A stretch of DNA of 64,000 nucleotides from Dolichospermum compactum NIES-806 (GCF_002368115.1 NZ_AP018316.1:3112186-3176185), one strand, 5' to 3'; positions 1 through 8,994 are shown, numbered from the stretch's first letter. Made by a program: numbers and translations. The notes: generated from the letters alone by a model not told the origin.

Positions 1-1111
1 GCCCCCTTTGGCGATAAAATTTTAAAGGATTTTCCCCAGTTAATAAAAAAATTAACGTCGGACCAATAGCATACAAATCAGATTGGGTAAGGGGTTGTCC
101 CCGTTCCTGTTCAGGAGCGCAAAAACCCTCAGCGCCGATTCTTGTGCCTGGTTTTGTGCCAATTTCCTTAACAGCACCAAAATCCAATACAACAATACTA
201 TTATTACCACTCCGCACCATCAGATTAGCCGGCTTAATATCCCGGTGAATTAATGGTATTTGTTGGTGGTGAAGATAATCTAGAATATCACAAGTTTGGA
301 TCATCCAAGCGATCGCTTGCTTCGGAGTTACAGGTCCAGTTAAGCGAATCCGTTTATCTAAATCTTGTCCATGAATTAACTCCATAGCCAAGTATTTTTT
401 ACCGTCTTCCACAAAGAAATCATAATACTTGGGAACTCCAGTATGATTAAGATGCTTAAGAATACTAGCCTCTCGGATGAATAACTCTTGCGCTTTAGGA
501 ATTTTCACCATATCAGCATTCATCTGTTTAATTACCAACAATTGTGGTACACCAGTAATTTCACCAACACCATCCCAAGCTAAATAGGTAGTCCCCATAC
601 CACCCTTTCCCAAAGTGCGTAATACCTGATAATGACGAATAGTCTTTTGTACCAGAATTGGTTGACCACAGTGAACACAAAACACATTTTGAGGATGATT
701 TCCTTCATGAGTACAACCAGCGCTGGAATATTCTGGAATTATTTTTTGATTAATTTCTCCATCTCCTGAACCTGAAACTGGGATAAGTAGAGGAGATAAT
801 TCCTGAACTTGTACCTTGAGTACAGGACCACCCTGAGCTAATTGCAGCAAAGAATTATCAGCAACAATAGATTTAGTAACCAAAGAACCATTGAGAAAAG
901 TCCCATTAGTTCCATGACTAATTAACTCCCAATTATCTCCTCTGGCATTAGTAACTAATTTCAGTTCTAAATGGTACCGAGAAACTAAATTATCCCCCAA
1001 AATAACGTGATTATCTACCGCCCGGCCAATGCGAACGATGGTAGAACCCTCAAAACACCACTGTTTCAGCGGTGTTTTTGTGCTTTTTTCTAATAGGGTC
1101 AAAGTAATCAC
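1..1111 (-). CDS. FHA domain-zinc ribbon-Ser/Thr protein kinase (3' end cut by window edge)
   Basis: Membrane-independent serine/threonine kinase that should phosphorylate protein targets. Translating the minus strand from a GTG at 1111 gives an FHA domain (residues about 15-95, with the GRAVDNHVIL and SRYHLEL motifs that bind phosphothreonine). A short ribbon with CTHEG and CVHCG follows, then a Hanks-type kinase domain with a glycine loop (GKGGMG), the VIKQM lysine, the catalytic loop HRDIKPAN, the DFG motif (LDFGAVKE) and an APE-like CAPEQE. The frame is open to the window edge, so the C-terminus is missing. The start is 35 bp downstream of the PP2C gene on the same strand, so the two are probably one transcript, an opposing kinase/phosphatase pair. 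The GTG start is inferred from the FHA boundary and is less certain than the domain calls. Confidence 0.9.
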   Translation of the reverse strand, partial: MITLTLLEKSTKTPLKQWCFEGSTIVRIGRAVDNHVILGDNLVSRYHLELKLVTNARGDNWELISHGTNGTFLNGSLVTKSIVADNSLLQLAQGGPVLKVQVQELSPLLIPVSGSGDGEINQKIIPEYSSAGCTHEGNHPQNVFCVHCGQPILVQKTIRHYQVLRTLGKGGMGTTYLAWDGVGEITGVPQLLVIKQMNADMVKIPKAQELFIREASILKHLNHTGVPKYYDFFVEDGKKYLAMELIHGQDLDKRIRLTGPVTPKQAIAWMIQTCDILDYLHHQQIPLIHRDIKPANLMVRSGNNSIVVLDFGAVKEIGTKPGTRIGAEGFCAPEQERGQPLTQSDLYAIGPTLIFLLTGENPLKFYRQRG

Positions 1112-1146
1112 AATACAACCTAAAATTTAAGATCAAAAAACTAATT

Positions 1147-3063
1147 TTAGAAGCAACTTTGCTGAGATGGTCGGACTTTCACTCGTACCAGTATAGCTGT
1201 AATATTGTCATGACCATTGTGTTCATTACCCAATTCAATTAAATTTTGAACCCCTGTGACTAAATTACTAGAAGAACTTAATAAGGGTTGGAGATGGGTT
1301 TGCCAATGAGTTTCTAAGCAGTCATTATCTGATAAACCATCTGAAACCAATACCAGAAGCATATCTTCATTGATATCAAATAACATCACATCAGGATGAA
1401 GAGAATCTTCATGGCGTGGACCCAAAGCTTGGGTAAGTTGATAAGCATCTGCACGTCCATAGGCAATACTAGGTTCTATACCCCTAGCAATTTCTCGTTG
1501 ACCAACTTCATGGTCTATAGTTATTTGTTCTAGTCCTTGCTTGCGAGTCAGCCAATAAAGACGACTATCTCCCACATGAGCAATTGCCGCTTGATTATCC
1601 TGAATTAGTAGCATGACCAAAGTAGTACCCATGCGACCAATACCAGAACGAGCTTCTTTTTGATTAAGCTCATAAATAGCCTGATTAGCCAGATAAACTG
1701 CGTGACGAATAGACTCCTTGCGAGGCAATTCTGTATCTACCCAGGTTTCTTGAAAGTATTGACGGATAGTATTTACCGCTAATTGACTAGCTATTTCACC
1801 TCCAGCATGACCACCCATACCATCACAAAGAATATATAAACCTTGTGTTGTAACTTGACTATTTCCTGGTAACTCTATCTTGTGAACTTGACTATCAACA
1901 CCAAAATAGTCCTCATTATGATCACGTTGACGACCCACATCAGTAGCTGCTGCATATTCCACGCTACTTAGCTGCATGGATAGGACTAGAGTTGGGGCTT
2001 CATCATTTTTATTTTCTGGATCATCACCTACTGCCAAGACAGGTGAAGAAGTTGGTTGTTCCTGATTACACTCTTCTGCTATTTCTTGTAAATGCGATAG
2101 CAATTGTGCCAGAGTTTGAATATTCCCAGATTCCACATACTCTAACATCTGCACCACACAATCCAATGGAGTGTGTTGGGATTCTCTAAACAAAGTTTGC
2201 CACATCCGACCCAAACTTTTAAGAGTTAAAGCTTCTTGTCCATTCTCTCGTATTTTCGTCAAATCTAAAACTTCGGGTGGTTGTGGTGTCAGTAACGGTG
2301 TCTCTGTATATAGCCTTTGTAATATCAGAGTTTGGTCTTCATCTAAGCGCAAGTTCGACAACTCCAACAAACTTTGGCGACAATTTACAGTTTCTAACAA
2401 CTCCCAAAGTTGAGTCATTTGATAAAACCAATGTAGAATTTCCAACGGATTGGTTGTATCTTGTCGCAAAACATCCAGCAACGTAGGGAAATTGGATCTG
2501 TCTTCCAACAAGACTACTTGAAGATCATCTTGCTGCCAAGCATCATGAATAGTTGGTATTCCTGGGCGCTTATCTACCTGCAATTTTAGATAAGCTTGTG
2601 CTAGAGCCGGAATTGTCCTTGTATCCATCTTAGCTTCGTGCAAAAGCATTGCCCTAATCAGTGATATTTCGTAAGGTTGACAATCTAGAACCTTGACTTC
2701 TATATAATCCGCCAATACTTGTGGAGATTCTAATAAGCGATAACGTTGCCGAGGATCTAAATAAGCATCTAAAACAAATTTGGAGAACAGACCAGAATCT
2801 CCGCCATCATCCGCTATATTTTCTAAATTTTGGCTTAATTTCGCAGTTTCCGCCACAGCAGAAACTACCTGATCCACTGCCTGAGTAATCAGCGCATACC
2901 AAACTGTGCTAGATTCTGCACCACATTTATAACAATACTGTGCATCTAAAACTATATCGGCACCGCATTCAGAGCAGATTTTATGAGCTAAGGATGTACC
3001 ACAGCTTTGACAGAACTTATTACTATCACCGTTTTCAAATTTACACTGGGGGCAAATCAGCAT
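1147..3063 (-). CDS. Zinc-ribbon PP2C-type protein phosphatase with a kinase-like middle region
   Basis: Metal-dependent Ser/Thr protein phosphatase of 638 residues. The N-terminus carries two zinc-ribbon units (cysteine pairs 4/7, 18/21, 30/33 and 44/47). Residues about 370-635 are a PP2C domain with DHNED (381-385), DGMGG (414-418), HVGDSRLYWL, VSDGLSDND and GHDNITA, so the metal-binding aspartates are present. Residues about 100-330 look like a decayed kinase fold: a hinge-like VVLLEDRS and a catalytic-loop-like stretch NLRLDEDQTL without the HRD or DFG residues. That reading is inference. The start has a good Shine-Dalgarno (AAGGAAG). It lies directly upstream of the FHA kinase and probably shares its transcript, which suggests it reverses that kinase's phosphorylation or senses its ligand. 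Confidence 0.92.
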   Translation of the reverse strand: MLICPQCKFENGDSNKFCQSCGTSLAHKICSECGADIVLDAQYCYKCGAESSTVWYALITQAVDQVVSAVAETAKLSQNLENIADDGGDSGLFSKFVLDAYLDPRQRYRLLESPQVLADYIEVKVLDCQPYEISLIRAMLLHEAKMDTRTIPALAQAYLKLQVDKRPGIPTIHDAWQQDDLQVVLLEDRSNFPTLLDVLRQDTTNPLEILHWFYQMTQLWELLETVNCRQSLLELSNLRLDEDQTLILQRLYTETPLLTPQPPEVLDLTKIRENGQEALTLKSLGRMWQTLFRESQHTPLDCVVQMLEYVESGNIQTLAQLLSHLQEIAEECNQEQPTSSPVLAVGDDPENKNDEAPTLVLSMQLSSVEYAAATDVGRQRDHNEDYFGVDSQVHKIELPGNSQVTTQGLYILCDGMGGHAGGEIASQLAVNTIRQYFQETWVDTELPRKESIRHAVYLANQAIYELNQKEARSGIGRMGTTLVMLLIQDNQAAIAHVGDSRLYWLTRKQGLEQITIDHEVGQREIARGIEPSIAYGRADAYQLTQALGPRHEDSLHPDVMLFDINEDMLLVLVSDGLSDNDCLETHWQTHLQPLLSSSSNLVTGVQNLIELGNEHNGHDNITAILVRVKVRPSQQSCF

Positions 3064-3224
3064 AGTCGGACTTCCTTGATTTTTCTGCTAAGGTGCTTTC
3101 AGTCTCTCTAGCCACAAACATTCAAACAGTCCACAATTAAATAACTAAAATTAAAATTATGTGACCTAAGAACTAAGCGCTATTGTTGACACTCTTTTGT
3201 ATACTAGTATTACAGTACCTTAAT

Positions 3225-3809
3225 CTATCTTTCCGATAAATGATTTAATCTTGTGACTTCTAAGGGAGTGAGTTCTCGCCATTGTCCTGGCGCTAAATCA
3301 TCTAATTGAATATTACCAATACTTATCCTAATTAACCGCAAAGTCGGAAAACCCACAGCAGCCGTCATGCGACGGACTTGGCGATTTTTACCTTCAGTTA
3401 AGGTCATTTCTAACCAAGCTGTGGGAATACTTTTCCGAAATCGAATGGGGGGAATACGTTGGACTACGGATGGTTCTTCTAACAATAACCTAACTTGAGC
3501 CGGACGAGTCCGGTAATCTTGAATTTCTACCCCATTTTGTAGCTGATGAATTGCATCAATATCAGGAATACGTTCTACCTGCGCCCAATAGGTACGTTGA
3601 TGACCAAAGCGCGGATGTGATAGACGATGCTGTAACTGTCCATCATTTGTTAACAATAGCAACCCCTCACTATCCCAATCTAAACGCCCCACAGCATAAA
3701 CATCAGGAACATCTATATACTCTTTTAGCGTAATATGTTTAGGACTTTCTTGAGTAAATTGGCTCAAAACCCCATAGGGTTTGTGAAAAATAATATACCG
3801 ATTATTCAT
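3225..3809 (-). CDS. rluE: Pseudouridine synthase, RsuA/RluE family
   Basis: Converts a uridine in 23S rRNA to pseudouridine; RluE modifies U2457 in Escherichia coli. The 194-residue protein has the family signature GRLDWDSEGLLLLTND, which contains the catalytic aspartate, and the NRQVRRM motif near residue 145. It has no N-terminal S4 domain, as expected for RluE rather than RsuA or RluB. The start is the first ATG and its ribosome-binding site is weak. The gene stands alone: the upstream side (3810-4048) is repeat-rich and the downstream side is 161 bp from the phosphatase gene. The family assignment is firm. The exact target base is taken from the family and could be another RluE/RluF-type site. 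Confidence 0.9.
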   Translation of the reverse strand: MNNRYIIFHKPYGVLSQFTQESPKHITLKEYIDVPDVYAVGRLDWDSEGLLLLTNDGQLQHRLSHPRFGHQRTYWAQVERIPDIDAIHQLQNGVEIQDYRTRPAQVRLLLEEPSVVQRIPPIRFRKSIPTAWLEMTLTEGKNRQVRRMTAAVGFPTLRLIRISIGNIQLDDLAPGQWRELTPLEVTRLNHLSER

Positions 3810-4048
3810 AAGATATAGGAGTCAGGAGTCAGGAGTCAGGAGGAAGAAGAAAGAATTAATAAACATCAATAAGTAATAGGAAAGAATTAATTAAGTAGGT
3901 GAACAGAAAAATTTAAAGGTATGTGAAGAAAGGTAAAATCACTCAAAACTCTCTTCCTGTTCCCTCGTTGAAAAAATCATAACTCGGAACTCGGAACTCG
4001 GAACTCGGAACTCGGAACTCAGGTGTTCCCTGTTCCCTCTCTCAACAA
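3810..4048. repeat. Intergenic tandem heptamers (GGAGTCA and CTCGGAA types)
   Basis: This gap holds two tandem 7-bp repeats: about three units of GGAGTCA near 3815-3842, and about five units of CTCGGAA near 3982-4020. No coding frame or RNA gene is evident. Such 7-mer arrays (STRR-type) are typical of filamentous cyanobacteria. Confidence 0.75.
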
Positions 4049-4078
4049 ATGAATTTAATTTTGTCAGACTACTTAATT

Positions 4079-4951
4079 ATGACAATTAGCAAAATCAGCC
4101 GCAGATCCTTTTTATTTCTGGGTGGGGCAACCTTAGCACAAGGATTAACCTTAACATTACCTAGTTATGCTCAACCTGTACAGGTAAACAAAAGTCAAAT
4201 TAATGGTATCCCTTTTTATCAAACCATAGTTGATCTCACAGATCCAAAAACCTTGATTACAATGGGTTTAGCTAGAAATGCCAGCTTTGCCAACACCATT
4301 CAAAAAACCAGTGGTGATGAAGAATTTAGTAAATTAGTAGCGCGTTATAAGGCTGCTGTAGTTGCTAACGGGACATTCTTTGCCAAAAATCCCCAAAAAA
4401 CAGTCATGGGTAACATGGTAGCTGGGGGAAAATTTGTCAAATACAGTCGGTGGGAAAATTTTGGGACTACCTTGGGATTAGGAGTCGGCAATAAACCAGA
4501 AATGGTGACAGCGAGAGTAGACGGTAAACCGGAATGGAATAAACATTGGTTTTCCCTAACCTGTGGACCAAGATTATTGCGACAGGGGGAAATATGGATA
4601 AATCCCAGTATTGAAGGCTTTAAAGATCCTGTTGTTTTAGGCAATAGCGATCGCACAGCCATTGGTTTTACTCAGGACGGTACAAAGCTGATTTTAGCCA
4701 ATTTTGAAATTAACCTCACTTTACAGCAAGAAGCCGAAGCAATGAAAGCGATCGGTTGTTATGAAGCTATGAACTTAGATGGTGGAGCATCTAGAGCCTT
4801 AGCCAACAAGACTAATATTGTAGTTCCTGCGGGTAGACCTTTAACCAATGTAATCGTCATTTATGATGCCACAAATCCTGCCCCCACAGCATTAGAACAG
4901 GCATGGCTGAAGTTTCAAAAAGGAGAACGTCCTCCCATACCTGCTTCTTGA
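4079..4951 (+). CDS. Exported phosphodiester glycosidase (NAGPA/DUF2233) family protein
   Basis: Probable extracytoplasmic protein of about 290 residues in the NAGPA family, whose members remove N-acetylglucosamine from phosphodiesters. I chose the ATG at 4079 rather than 4049 because it puts a twin-arginine signal (SRRSFLF followed by a hydrophobic stretch and PSYA) at the very N-terminus. The body contains the family features VVANGTFF, CGPRLL and the C-terminal AMNLDGGASRAL, where the D-G-G motif marks this fold. It is a single gene on the plus strand between repeat-rich gaps. The substrate is unknown. Cyanobacterial members occur widely without a known function, so only the fold and the export are well supported. 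Confidence 0.82.
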   Translation: MTISKISRRSFLFLGGATLAQGLTLTLPSYAQPVQVNKSQINGIPFYQTIVDLTDPKTLITMGLARNASFANTIQKTSGDEEFSKLVARYKAAVVANGTFFAKNPQKTVMGNMVAGGKFVKYSRWENFGTTLGLGVGNKPEMVTARVDGKPEWNKHWFSLTCGPRLLRQGEIWINPSIEGFKDPVVLGNSDRTAIGFTQDGTKLILANFEINLTLQQEAEAMKAIGCYEAMNLDGGASRALANKTNIVVPAGRPLTNVIVIYDATNPAPTALEQAWLKFQKGERPPIPAS

Positions 4952-5592
4952 TACTCTCAGGTCTAAAGACACTGAGATTCTTTAATCAAAGACATGACTT
5001 ACTCAGACAGGATTTCTCCAACCTGAATAGAGGTCTTATCTCCTAAAGCGTTGCTCATGTCTAGCATGAAGTTTCCGGGTTAAAAATTGAATTAGGTGCA
5101 AGGAATAAGGATTGAAACTGTTTATTTACCTATCACTTTTCAGATTCGAGACTATTCTTATCTCCTTCTAATTCTTCCTCCTGACTCCTAACTCCTGACT
5201 CCTGATTCCTGGATTACGGGGTCAGGGGTATAATTTTTAATTTTTAATTGGGTTTGACGGCAAATACGACTATAAAGTTACGGTTCACCCCAATTCCTGA
5301 AAGTATTAATTCCCATACATTAGTCAATGTGAAAGCACATAAATCCATGAAACCACTAGACATAATTTATAAAATTCACCGTTCACCTGACGGTTGGGTA
5401 AACCACCCTGCATGGAATGGCTACCACTGAGTTTATTTCTATTTCTTGCCCTGGGTAGCCTAGTTTGGGATTGTCTTCCCAGCAAAGCCATTCGTTTTTT
5501 TTGGGCAACTGATTGTTATTAGCAGTTAGTTAATGCAATTTTATATTCTCTCTGAGTTCATTTAGTAATTTTATACGGAGCAAACACCCAAA
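4952..5592. repeat. Intergenic region with dispersed repeat copy 1 and heptamers, upstream of dnaK
   Basis: No convincing gene is present. Positions 5074-5190 match a roughly 110-bp dispersed repeat also found at 14823-14932 (inverted), 15035-15156 and, in part, 43897-43950. It ends in a run of CTGACTC-type 7-mers (about 5178-5214). The 3' end is the dnaK leader with a CGGAG ribosome-binding site 9 bp before the ATG. A 60-codon ORF at 5248-5430 has no recognisable features. Confidence 0.7.
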
Positions 5593-7491
5593 ATGGCAAA
5601 AGTAGTTGGAATTGATTTAGGAACAACTAACTCCTGTGTGGCAGTAATGGAAGGTGGTAAACCGACTGTTATTGCTAATGCAGAAGGTTTTCGGACAACA
5701 CCCTCGGTAGTTGCATTTGCCAAAAACGGCGACAATTTAGTGGGTCAAATCGCTAAACGCCAAGCGGTAATGAACCCCGAAAATACTTTTTATTCTGTGA
5801 AACGCTTTATTGGTCGTCGTTTCGACGAAATTACCAACGAGGCTACAGAAGTTTCTTATAAAGTTCTCAGTAGCGGCGGTAACGTTAAGGTAGATTCTCC
5901 CGGCGCTGGTAAACAATTTGCTCCTGAAGAAATTTCTGCAAAAGTTCTCCGCAAATTAGTGGAAGATGCTAGTAAATACCTGGGTGAAACTGTTACCCAA
6001 GCTGTAATTACCGTTCCTGCTTACTTCAACGACTCTCAGCGTCAAGCTACCAAGGACGCGGGAAAAATCGCTGGTATTGACGTTCTCCGTATTATCAACG
6101 AACCTACCGCAGCTTCCCTAGCTTATGGCTTTGATAAAAAGAGCAACGAAACTATCCTGGTATTTGACTTGGGTGGTGGTACTTTCGATGTATCCGTTCT
6201 AGAGGTAGGCGACGGTGTATTTGAAGTATTATCAACATCCGGTGATACTCACCTGGGTGGTGACGACTTTGATAAAAAAATCGTTGACTTCCTAGCTGAA
6301 CAGTTCAAAAAAGACGAAGGTATTGACCTCCGTAAGGACAAACAAGCTTTACAACGTCTGACTGAAGCCGCAGAAAAAGCCAAAATTGAACTTTCTAGCG
6401 TTACTCAAGCAGAAATTAACCTACCATTTATCACTGCTACTCAGGACGGTCCCAAGCATTTAGATACAATTCTGACTCGCGCTAAGTTTGAAGAACTCTG
6501 CGCTGATTTAATTGACCGTTGCCGCATTCCTGTAGAAGATGCTCTCAAAGGTGCGAAGTTAAATAAGACCAATATTGACGAAGTTGTTCTCGTTGGTGGT
6601 TCTACCCGCATTCCCGCAGTTCAAGACGTGGTCAAACGGGTGTTAGGTAAAGATCCTAACCAAAGCGTTAACCCTGATGAAGTTGTAGCTGTTGGTGCTG
6701 CTATTCAAGCGGGTGTCTTAGCTGGTGATGTTACAGGTATCTTGTTGTTAGACGTAACACCATTATCTTTGGGTGTAGAAACCTTGGGTGGTGTCATGAC
6801 TAAGATTATTCCTCGTAACACCACAATTCCTACCAAGAAATCAGAAGTATTCTCTACTGCTGTAGACGGACAAACCAATGTGGAAATTCACGTTCTCCAA
6901 GGTGAGAGAGAATTTGCCAATGATAATAAGAGTTTAGGAACTTTCCGTTTGGATGGTATTCCTCCTGCTCCTCGTGGTGTTCCCCAAATTGAAGTTACTT
7001 TTGATATTGACGCTAACGGTATTCTCAACGTGGCGGCTAAGGATAAGGGAACTGGTAAGGAACAATCTATTAGTATCACTGGTGCTTCTACTCTGGATAA
7101 GAATGATGTAGAACGCATGGTGAGAGAAGCTGAACAAAATGCTTCTTCTGATAAGGAACGTCGTGAAAAAATTGAACGCAAAAACCAAGCTGATTCTTTA
7201 GCTTATCAAGCTGAAAAGCAGTTGGAAGAGTTGGGTGATAAAGTCCCTGCTGCTGATAAGACTAAGGTTGAAGGTTTAGTTAAGGAAGTACGGGAAGCTG
7301 TTGCTAAAGAAGATGATGCTCAAATCCAGAAGTTGATGCCAGAATTGCAACAAGCTCTGTTTGCTATTGGTAGCAATATCTATCAACAAGCTGGTGATGC
7401 CGCCGGGGCTGCTGGTACTGAACCTCCAAGCGGTGGTTCTGCTCCTTCTGGTGATGATGTTATTGATGCTGATTTCACTGAAAGCAAGTAG
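5593..7491 (+). CDS. dnaK: Chaperone protein DnaK (Hsp70)
   Basis: ATP-dependent Hsp70 chaperone of 632 residues that binds unfolded cytosolic proteins, working with DnaJ and GrpE. The Hsp70 signatures are all present: GIDLGTTNSCVAV at residues 5-17, VFDLGGGTFDVSV near 195, and VVLVGGSTRIPAVQ near 335. The nucleotide-binding domain is followed by the linker LLLDVTPLSLG, the substrate-binding domain and a helical lid, ending in the classic acidic tail DDVIDADF. The start has a CGGAG ribosome-binding site, and a strong hairpin terminator follows at 7539. Cyanobacteria usually carry several dnaK copies; this resembles the main housekeeping form (DnaK2), but the paralogue cannot be fixed from sequence alone. 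grpE and dnaJ are not adjacent in this window. Confidence 0.98.
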   Translation: MAKVVGIDLGTTNSCVAVMEGGKPTVIANAEGFRTTPSVVAFAKNGDNLVGQIAKRQAVMNPENTFYSVKRFIGRRFDEITNEATEVSYKVLSSGGNVKVDSPGAGKQFAPEEISAKVLRKLVEDASKYLGETVTQAVITVPAYFNDSQRQATKDAGKIAGIDVLRIINEPTAASLAYGFDKKSNETILVFDLGGGTFDVSVLEVGDGVFEVLSTSGDTHLGGDDFDKKIVDFLAEQFKKDEGIDLRKDKQALQRLTEAAEKAKIELSSVTQAEINLPFITATQDGPKHLDTILTRAKFEELCADLIDRCRIPVEDALKGAKLNKTNIDEVVLVGGSTRIPAVQDVVKRVLGKDPNQSVNPDEVVAVGAAIQAGVLAGDVTGILLLDVTPLSLGVETLGGVMTKIIPRNTTIPTKKSEVFSTAVDGQTNVEIHVLQGEREFANDNKSLGTFRLDGIPPAPRGVPQIEVTFDIDANGILNVAAKDKGTGKEQSISITGASTLDKNDVERMVREAEQNASSDKERREKIERKNQADSLAYQAEKQLEELGDKVPAADKTKVEGLVKEVREAVAKEDDAQIQKLMPELQQALFAIGSNIYQQAGDAAGAAGTEPPSGGSAPSGDDVIDADFTESK

Positions 7492-7509
7492 TCATAAATT
7501 ATCATCAAA

Positions 7510-7526
7510 GACGGGGAACCCCCGTC
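7510..7526. repeat. Short perfect hairpin after dnaK
   Basis: A perfect 7-bp stem (GACGGGG/CCCCGTC) with a 3-base loop, 19 bp after the dnaK stop codon. It precedes the stronger terminator at 7539 and is not followed by a T run, so it may be a small dispersed element or may protect the 3' end. Confidence 0.5.
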
Positions 7527-7538
7527 CCTACACTATTA

Positions 7539-7575
7539 ATACCCACCCAGCGCAATAACTGGATGGGTATTTTTT
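7539..7575 (+). terminator. Rho-independent terminator of dnaK
   Basis: Twelve-base arms (ATACCCACCCAG and CTGGATGGGTAT, one mismatch) enclose an 8-base loop. The right arm ends at 7570 and is followed by five T residues. It lies 48 bp after the dnaK stop codon. Confidence 0.88.
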
Positions 7576-7612
7576 AATGGTAATTAAATTAGTTATTGCG
7601 AGATAGTGATTA

Positions 7613-7765
7613 TTAATAAACCCAGTTGCTTAAAAATTCTATTTGTCCCTGCATACCTTGCGTTGATTTAGTGTTAATCAGCCGCAAAACTCCACGCATT
7701 AATTCGCCAATTCCGTATCTTTGTTGAGGTGCTAAAATTATTCCAGCGTGAGTAGCAGTTAACAT
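7613..7765 (-). pseudogene. Fragment resembling the C-terminus of a DUF5615-type PIN-like protein
   Basis: The minus strand from an ATG at 7765 encodes only 50 residues, beginning MLTATHAGIILAPQQRYGIG and ending with an IEFLSNW motif. The HAGII-P-Q-x-x-x-x-G pattern followed by two helices is what I expect at the end of DUF5615 PIN-like proteins. The N-terminal half with the acidic residues is missing, and I see no continuation upstream. It is probably the relic of a toxin-like gene. It lies close to an intact VapC-type pair. The family call rests on a short match and is tentative. Confidence 0.4.
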
Positions 7766-7854
7766 AGTTGAGAGAATTTTTAGCTAATGTTACTTAATTG
7801 TAGTTTATTATTGGGGCGATATTAGGACTTACGCACTGTACAAATTCACGATGA

Positions 7855-7968
7855 TTAATTGATTTAATCGCACTTGCAAAGCGTGATGGAGATTTGTACA
7901 TTAAACAAGTGGGAAAATTAATGGGATTTTCGGAGGTAGATATTGCAGAAATGATGTTAGCTTATTAA
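7855..7968 (+). pseudogene. Decayed coding fragment, family unknown
   Basis: An open frame without a start codon encodes about 37 residues, ending LMGFSEVDIAEMMLAY before a TAA. The frame is preceded by TGA at 7852. It reads like real protein sequence but is too short to assign. With the fragment at 7613-7765 it suggests that several small accessory genes once lay here. Confidence 0.3.
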
Positions 7969-8057
7969 AGCTTCAGATTTACCTAGAAAAGCAATTAGCA
8001 AAGTTATTAACTGAACTGGAAGAATAAGGAGAGGAGCAAAATTATTTTATCTATATT

Positions 8058-8483
8058 TTACAGCGTCCAATCTTCGATTTTGAGTCTTGGAATTTGAGTA
8101 AAATCTTTTTGATTACGAGTCACAACTGTAGCACCAATAGATAAAGCGATCGCCCCAATCCTCATATCTTTTTGGAGACGATTTTTTCGTAGGGGTGGAT
8201 TATTTGTTAATAATTGTTTGAGACAATGATCCGCTTCTGGTGTAAAGTCCAATATTTCCATAGTTTGGAGATATTTTACAGTAGTCCAAAATTTTGAATA
8301 GAGTTGAGGAAGATTATTTATTTGGGAAGTATCGTTAATCCTGTTAACCCAACCGTTAAATAGTTCTTGAACAGTTACAATTGTTATCGCTACCTGATGT
8401 TTTGCTGTGTTAGCAATCAGTTGGGGTTGATTATAAAGAATTAGTGAAACACAATCTGTATCGAGAATATATAGATCAACCAT
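8058..8483 (-). CDS. vapC: VapC-type PIN-domain toxin
   Basis: Probable ribonuclease toxin of a type II toxin-antitoxin pair. The 141-residue PIN domain has its conserved acids in order: Asp in YILDTDCVSL near the N-terminus, Glu in TVQELFNG, Asp in QKDMRIGAIAL, and Asp in TRNQKDFTQIP near the C-terminus. VapC enzymes usually cleave tRNA or rRNA when freed from the antitoxin. I start it at the ATG at 8483; a TTG two codons upstream (8489) is also open. Only 9 bp separate it from the antitoxin stop, so the genes are co-transcribed and translationally coupled. The family is firm, the RNA target unknown. Confidence 0.88.
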   Translation of the reverse strand: MVDLYILDTDCVSLILYNQPQLIANTAKHQVAITIVTVQELFNGWVNRINDTSQINNLPQLYSKFWTTVKYLQTMEILDFTPEADHCLKQLLTNNPPLRKNRLQKDMRIGAIALSIGATVVTRNQKDFTQIPRLKIEDWTL

Positions 8484-8492
8484 CTCCAACTT

Positions 8493-8849
8493 CTATAGGT
8501 AATAGGAAGAGTCAATTTCTGAGTCATCATCTGTAGTGCGTTCTGCACGAATTGATTCTGTAATGGCTGTAAAATCTATATCGTCTTCAAAGATACCGGC
8601 AAATTTCATCCAAGCTGGTTCTGATATCTGAATTGGTACTTGCCATGAAATCGCTTCTATATTTTTTAATCTTTCTAAAAATGTGGCTTGAATTTGAGCA
8701 ATAGCAGATTCTCTTGTCTGTGCTTGTACTCGACAGTCGGGAAATTCTTTAATAGATGCCGCAATTTGTCCAGATGTGAGTGGTTCTATCAGAAGTGTGA
8801 CTTTAAGGTTACTAAATACGTCAGATTGTGGTTGCTCTAGTTTGATCAT
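8493..8849 (-). CDS. Antitoxin partner of the VapC-type toxin
   Basis: Small protein of about 118 residues encoded immediately before the PIN toxin, the usual antitoxin-first order. Residues about 10-70 resemble a HicB-like or Arc/SHS2-type fold (VTLLIEPLTSG, CRVQAQTRESAIAQIQ). The C-terminal part with AWMKFAGIFEDDIDF and SIRAERTTDDDSE is the short acidic tail often found in cyanobacterial VapC antitoxins and probably contacts the toxin. I prefer the ATG at 8849 to the TTG at 8870. The role is inferred mainly from position and size. It probably binds its own promoter (the 180 bp upstream include two HIP1 sites), but no operator was recognised. Confidence 0.7.
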   Translation of the reverse strand: MIKLEQPQSDVFSNLKVTLLIEPLTSGQIAASIKEFPDCRVQAQTRESAIAQIQATFLERLKNIEAISWQVPIQISEPAWMKFAGIFEDDIDFTAITESIRAERTTDDDSEIDSSYYL

Positions 8850-8967
8850 GTTAATTTGGGAATGATTCAACTATAAGGAGATTGTAACACTCATGATGCG
8901 ATCGCCTAATTTGAACTTCAGAAAAATTAAGAGCGATCGCTTCCTTGACAGGTAAAATAAATATAAT

Positions 8968-8994
8968 CAAAAAAAGAGGTCATTACTGACCCCT
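8968..8994 (-). terminator. Rho-independent terminator of the apc genes
   Basis: On the minus strand AGGGGTCA and TGACCTCT form an 8-bp stem (one G-T pair) with a GTAA loop, followed by seven T residues. It lies about 40 bp after the apcC stop codon and ends the phycobilisome core transcript. Confidence 0.82.

Noticed and set aside
3187..3215. A TTGACA-like promoter on the plus strand
   Set aside because: No plus-strand gene follows for more than 800 bp and the -10 match is poor.
3982..4020. Possible CRISPR-like or satellite array
   Set aside because: The units are 7 bp in direct tandem with no spacers; this is a short tandem repeat.
5248..5430. A 60-codon ORF in front of dnaK
   Set aside because: It has no recognisable motif and lies in repeat-rich leader DNA without a good ribosome-binding site.
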